DNA of 7,247 nt, taken from NCBI GenBank assembly GCA_030641245.1, contig DAOWHU010000085.1, positions 1-7,247 on the forward strand. The letters are read 5' to 3'. The notes under the pieces were generated by a model that had not been told where the DNA came from, did no database searches, and worked only from the letters and a program-made list of their open reading frames with translations. The DNA is from a bacterium. GTDB lineage: Bacteria; Patescibacteriota; Minisyncoccia; Moranbacterales; DUUL01. Both the position numbers and the translations under genes were made by a program. This document shows positions 5,453 to 7,247 of the stretch, in pieces (position 1 is the stretch's first letter; the number at the start of each line of letters is the position of its first letter).

Positions 5453-6697
5453 TCAGGCACTCGGAATTGGAAATTTCTGAGAAAAATCTTTAACCTCAAT
5501 TTGAATTCCCTTTAAAACCTCCTTATTATCTCGGTTTTGAATGGCTTTGTCAATCCATTCTACTACCTTTTTGATTTCAACTTCTTTCATTCCTCGAGTA
5601 GTAATGGCTGGTGTTCCAAAACGAACTCCGGAGGGTTTCATGGGCGGATTAGGATCATTGGGAATAGTTGATCGACTGACAGATATCCCACATTTTTCTA
5701 AGACCGCTTCGACTGTCTTTCCGTCGATGTCTTTACTAGTCATGTCAATCACCATCAAATGATTATCAGTTCCATCAGAAATCACTCGATAACCTCGATT
5801 TTTAAACTCTTTGGCCATAGTCTGGGCATTTTTAATAACCTGTTCTCCATATTCAGCAAACTCTGGTTTCAAAGCTTCTCCGAAAGCAACTGCTTTGGCG
5901 GCTGTAATATGATCATGCGGACCACCTTGCATTCCTGGAAACACGGCTCGATCAACTTGCTTAGCATATCTCTCTTTACACATAATCATCGCTCCTCGCG
6001 GACCTCGCAAAGTTTTATGAGTAGTGGTAGAGACTACGTCAAAGAAAGGAACTGGATTGCTCATTTTCTTAGTGACGATCAATCCGGCTGTATGCGCAAT
6101 ATCAGCAAAAGTAAAAGCTCCAACTTCATCAGCAATTTCTTTGAATTTATCCCATTCAATTTCTCTGGAATAAGCGCTGTAACCAGCCACGATCATTTTA
6201 GGTTTTTCCTTGAGAGCCAGTTTTCGAACCGCTTCCATATCAATTTTTTCGGTCTTTGAATCTACTTCGTATTGAACAAAATCATAAAGCATCCCCGAAA
6301 AATTAATTGGATGTCCGTGAGAAAGATGTCCTCCGTGATCCAATTTTAAGCCCATCACTTTATCGCCTGGCTTTAGAAAAGCAAAGTAAACGGCTGCATT
6401 AGCTGGCGAACCAGAAAGAGGCTGAACATTAACATGCTCGGCATCAAAAAGTTTTTTGGCTCTTTCAATGGCAATGTTTTCCACTAGGTCGATTATTTGA
6501 TTGCCTCCATAATATCGATGATCAGGATAACCCTCACTGTACTTATTAGTTAACACAGAGCCCATAGCCTCTAAAACAGCCAACGAAACATAATTTTCAG
6601 AAGCGATTAATTCGATCTCATTAATTTGTCTTTTCTTTTCTTTCTCAATAGTTTTAAAAACAGCTTGGTCTTGATTTTTTAAGTTTGTATAATCCAT
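5453..6697 (-). CDS. glyA: GlyA, serine hydroxymethyltransferase
   Basis: This complete 414-aa PLP enzyme of fold type I transfers the hydroxymethyl carbon of serine to THF, giving glycine and 5,10-methylene-THF, the substrate of the next gene's product FolD. Motifs in order are IASENYVS (31-38), NKYSEGYP (51-58) with RYYGG (61-65), NVQPLSGSPAN (90-100), DIAHTAGLI (199-207) whose Asp198-Ile-Ala-His201 block contacts the cofactor, THKTLRGPRG (226-235) with the PLP lysine Lys228, FPGMQGGPH (253-261), and GVRFGTPA (357-364) with the substrate-carboxylate Arg359. The common QPHSGSQAN is QPLSGSPAN here, a substitution that also occurs in naturally divergent SHMTs and does not by itself imply loss of activity. 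The start ATG at 6697 gives the normal N-terminus, but no Shine-Dalgarno is visible before it. TGA is the stop, consistent with the standard bacterial code. Confidence 0.97.
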   Translation of the reverse strand: MDYTNLKNQDQAVFKTIEKEKKRQINEIELIASENYVSLAVLEAMGSVLTNKYSEGYPDHRYYGGNQIIDLVENIAIERAKKLFDAEHVNVQPLSGSPANAAVYFAFLKPGDKVMGLKLDHGGHLSHGHPINFSGMLYDFVQYEVDSKTEKIDMEAVRKLALKEKPKMIVAGYSAYSREIEWDKFKEIADEVGAFTFADIAHTAGLIVTKKMSNPVPFFDVVSTTTHKTLRGPRGAMIMCKERYAKQVDRAVFPGMQGGPHDHITAAKAVAFGEALKPEFAEYGEQVIKNAQTMAKEFKNRGYRVISDGTDNHLMVIDMTSKDIDGKTVEAVLEKCGISVSRSTIPNDPNPPMKPSGVRFGTPAITTRGMKEVEIKKVVEWIDKAIQNRDNKEVLKGIQIEVKDFSQKFPIPSA

Positions 6698-6752
6698 AAT
6701 GTTAAGTTAATTTTTAATTTTAATCCAATTTTAAATAACTGAATGCTTTAAC

Positions 6753-6805
6753 AAATTTTGAATGATTGAATTTTTAAAACTAAATTCCCACCAGAATTTG
6801 TCATC
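6753..6805. repeat. Eroded partial copy of the palindromic repeat
   Basis: Positions 6753-6784 match 3012-3043 of copy 1 at 26 of 32 bases. The next stretch has a hairpin at the equivalent place, AAATTC-CCACCA-GAATTT (6782-6799), with different sequence, followed by the same GTCAT that follows the hairpin in copies 1 and 2. The right arm is not recognisable. It is probably an older diverged relative, although AT-rich composition weakens the case. Confidence 0.45.
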
Positions 6806-6872
6806 AAGGTGATAGGGGTAAAAATCAAAAATATAAAAGTGATCGCAATATGTCGATTAAATTAAATATTTA

Positions 6873-6978
6873 AAATTTTCAATGATTCAATTTTCAAACT
6901 CAAACAAGCGAAGCTTGTCATTACAAATTATTAAATTGAAAATTGATTGTAAATTGGTTTATTGTAAATTGGAAATTC
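6873..6978. repeat. Palindromic intergenic repeat, copy 2 (left outer arm missing)
   Basis: The copy matches 3012-3117 at 95 of 106 bases, ungapped and in the same orientation. It contains the identical central hairpin ACAAGC-GAA-GCTTGT (6904-6918) and an identical 20-bp right arm (6952-6971). The matching left outer arm seen in copy 1 at 2979-2998 is absent, so this copy is not a full palindrome. Identity fades just past 6971, where the tRNA-like segment begins. Confidence 0.85.
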
Positions 6979-7015
6979 CTGCTCTGCCATCGGCTAAGCT
7001 AGTTTCTTTACCCCT
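6969..7015 (-). pseudogene. Possible 5' half of a tRNA (CCA anticodon, tRNA-Trp-like) ending at repeat copy 2
   Basis: Read on the minus strand from 7001, the sequence TAGCTTAG...GGCAGAGCA has the tRNA pattern T8-A9, a D-stem GCTT/GAGC, A14 and A21. It continues as GGAAT-TT with U33 at 6973, CCA at 6972-6970 and A37. No complementary anticodon strand or T-arm follows, because the repeat starts at this point. The D-loop is too long between A14 and GG, and seven extra bases separate a tRNA-Trp-like AGGGGTA (7015-7009) from T8. It is a remnant or a coincidence, not a working tRNA. Confidence 0.25.
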
Positions 7016-7247
7016 CTATTCCAAAAAAGTAGTACCACCAATAATAATAATTCGGTCGATTAATTTTCACGTTTGGTCTCGAGTCCTCTTCTCCGTTAGA
7101 AACTTTTTCAATTTCGGCCCTTTTTACAATCACCACTTTCTCTCCTTTTTTGACTAAATTTAGTTTTTCCTTGGCTTCGCGCTCCTTAAACTCATCTGTT
7201 TGAAGATATTGAGAAAGTTGTTCTAAACTTTTGTTTTTCTTTTCAAA
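7008..7247 (-). CDS. FtsB/DivIC-like septum formation initiator, C-terminal part
   Basis: These 79 codons plus TAA (7010-7008) are open through the right edge, so the start and the expected N-terminal membrane segment are outside the window. The visible part begins in a charged helical stretch (EKKNKSLEQLSQYLQTDEF) continuing the coiled coil, then KEREAKEKLNLVKKGEKVV, the conserved C-terminal block of FtsB/DivIC proteins, a variable Lys/Glu/Asn linker, and an aromatic tail NYYYWWYYFFGIEG. FtsB/DivIC is a bitopic divisome protein that bridges early and late division factors and helps activate septal wall synthesis. The aromatic tail resembles those I associate with the family in Patescibacteria. 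The gene is separated from glyA by the repeat-rich spacer. FtsB and DivIC cannot be told apart from this fragment. Confidence 0.8.
   Translation of the reverse strand, partial: FEKKNKSLEQLSQYLQTDEFKEREAKEKLNLVKKGEKVVIVKRAEIEKVSNGEEDSRPNVKINRPNYYYWWYYFFGIEG

Larger units (their letters stand above)
6698..7007. other. 310-bp repeat-rich spacer between the ftsB-like gene and glyA
   Basis: This is the only long gene-free stretch. On the + strand from glyA it holds an AT-rich leader (6698-6750), an eroded partial repeat (6753-6805), one arm of an 11-bp inverted repeat (6814-6824), unassigned AT-rich sequence (6825-6870), repeat copy 2 (6873-6978), and a tRNA D-arm-like segment (6979-7001) before the ftsB-like stop. 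A small + strand frame across 6882-7157 has no recognisable protein content and runs antisense over the ftsB-like gene. I see no folate or glycine riboswitch upstream of glyA and no convincing promoter. Confidence 0.7.
6814..7015. repeat. 11-bp inverted repeat enclosing repeat copy 2
   Basis: AGGGGTAAAAA (6814-6824) and TCTTTACCCCT (7005-7015) are inverted copies with one difference, which would be a G-U pair in RNA. They enclose 202 bp that contain copy 2 and the tRNA-like segment. The right arm overlaps the ftsB-like stop codon. It may be terminal inverted repeats, a closing RNA stem, or the remains of a tRNA acceptor stem. Confidence 0.4.

Noticed and set aside
5759..6259. A 166-codon + strand frame inside glyA
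   Set aside because: It is entirely antisense to strongly conserved SHMT motifs, and its Ser/Phe/His/Asn-rich composition is typical of a reverse-strand shadow.
6698..7007. A folate (THF), glycine or SAM riboswitch upstream of glyA
   Set aside because: I could not find the conserved cores of these aptamers on the minus strand. The region is accounted for by repeats and a tRNA-like fragment.
6814..7015. A complete tRNA-Trp with an intron equal to repeat copy 2
   Set aside because: AGGGGTA and TACCCCT could pair as an acceptor stem, but no T-arm or 3' anticodon strand is found before TACCCCT, and the same repeat occurs elsewhere outside any tRNA.
6882..7157. A 91-codon + strand frame crossing repeat copy 2 and the ftsB-like gene
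   Set aside because: It starts in the repeat and runs antisense to a recognisable FtsB/DivIC C-terminus. The translated protein shows no domain and has a low-complexity composition.

Overview
The window reads as an AT-rich chromosomal segment of a small-genome bacterium, most likely of the Candidate Phyla Radiation (Patescibacteria, Parcubacteria-like). Support comes from the protein styles: a short FtsB/DivIC-like protein ending in a Trp/Tyr/Phe-rich tail, a thioredoxin-CcdA fusion, a very divergent FolD, and AT-rich codon choice. No rRNA or other taxonomic marker is present, so this is an inference. The glyA gene ends at TGA exactly where a normal SHMT ends, which argues against the recoded-TGA lineages.

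Every gene is on the minus strand. In transcription order (high to low coordinates) they are: the 3' end of an ftsB/divIC-like gene (7008-7247); a 310-bp repeat-rich spacer (6698-7007); glyA (5453-6697); a 147-bp spacer with a perfect three-way-junction palindrome; folD (4451-5305); an HlyD/RND-type adaptor (3130-4449); a 181-bp spacer that is mostly a long palindromic repeat; mltG (1893-2948); rodA (793-1893, sharing one base with mltG); and the 5' part of a thioredoxin-CcdA fusion that runs off the left edge (1-783).

Two themes emerge. GlyA and FolD are consecutive steps of folate one-carbon metabolism (serine to methylene-THF, then to formyl-THF), but this FolD keeps its cyclohydrolase residues and has lost the usual NADP-binding signature. 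The remaining genes concern the cell envelope: RodA polymerises glycan strands, MltG cleaves them, the FtsB-like protein belongs to the divisome, the adaptor is an extracytoplasmic transport or secretion part without a visible pump, and the thioredoxin-CcdA protein would handle disulfides outside the membrane.

The most unusual material is non-coding. Two copies of a repeat about 106 bp long, roughly 90% identical, lie 3.9 kb apart, with a third eroded copy. One copy is extended into a palindrome of about 132 bp. An unrelated 52-nt element after glyA folds into a three-way junction with no unpaired bases at the junction. All three well-formed elements have GCGAAGC, the known ultra-stable DNA mini-hairpin, at a hairpin tip. 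One repeat copy ends exactly at a sequence resembling the 5' half of a tRNA with a CCA anticodon. These look like a family of REP/MITE-like palindromes. No transposase is present in the window.
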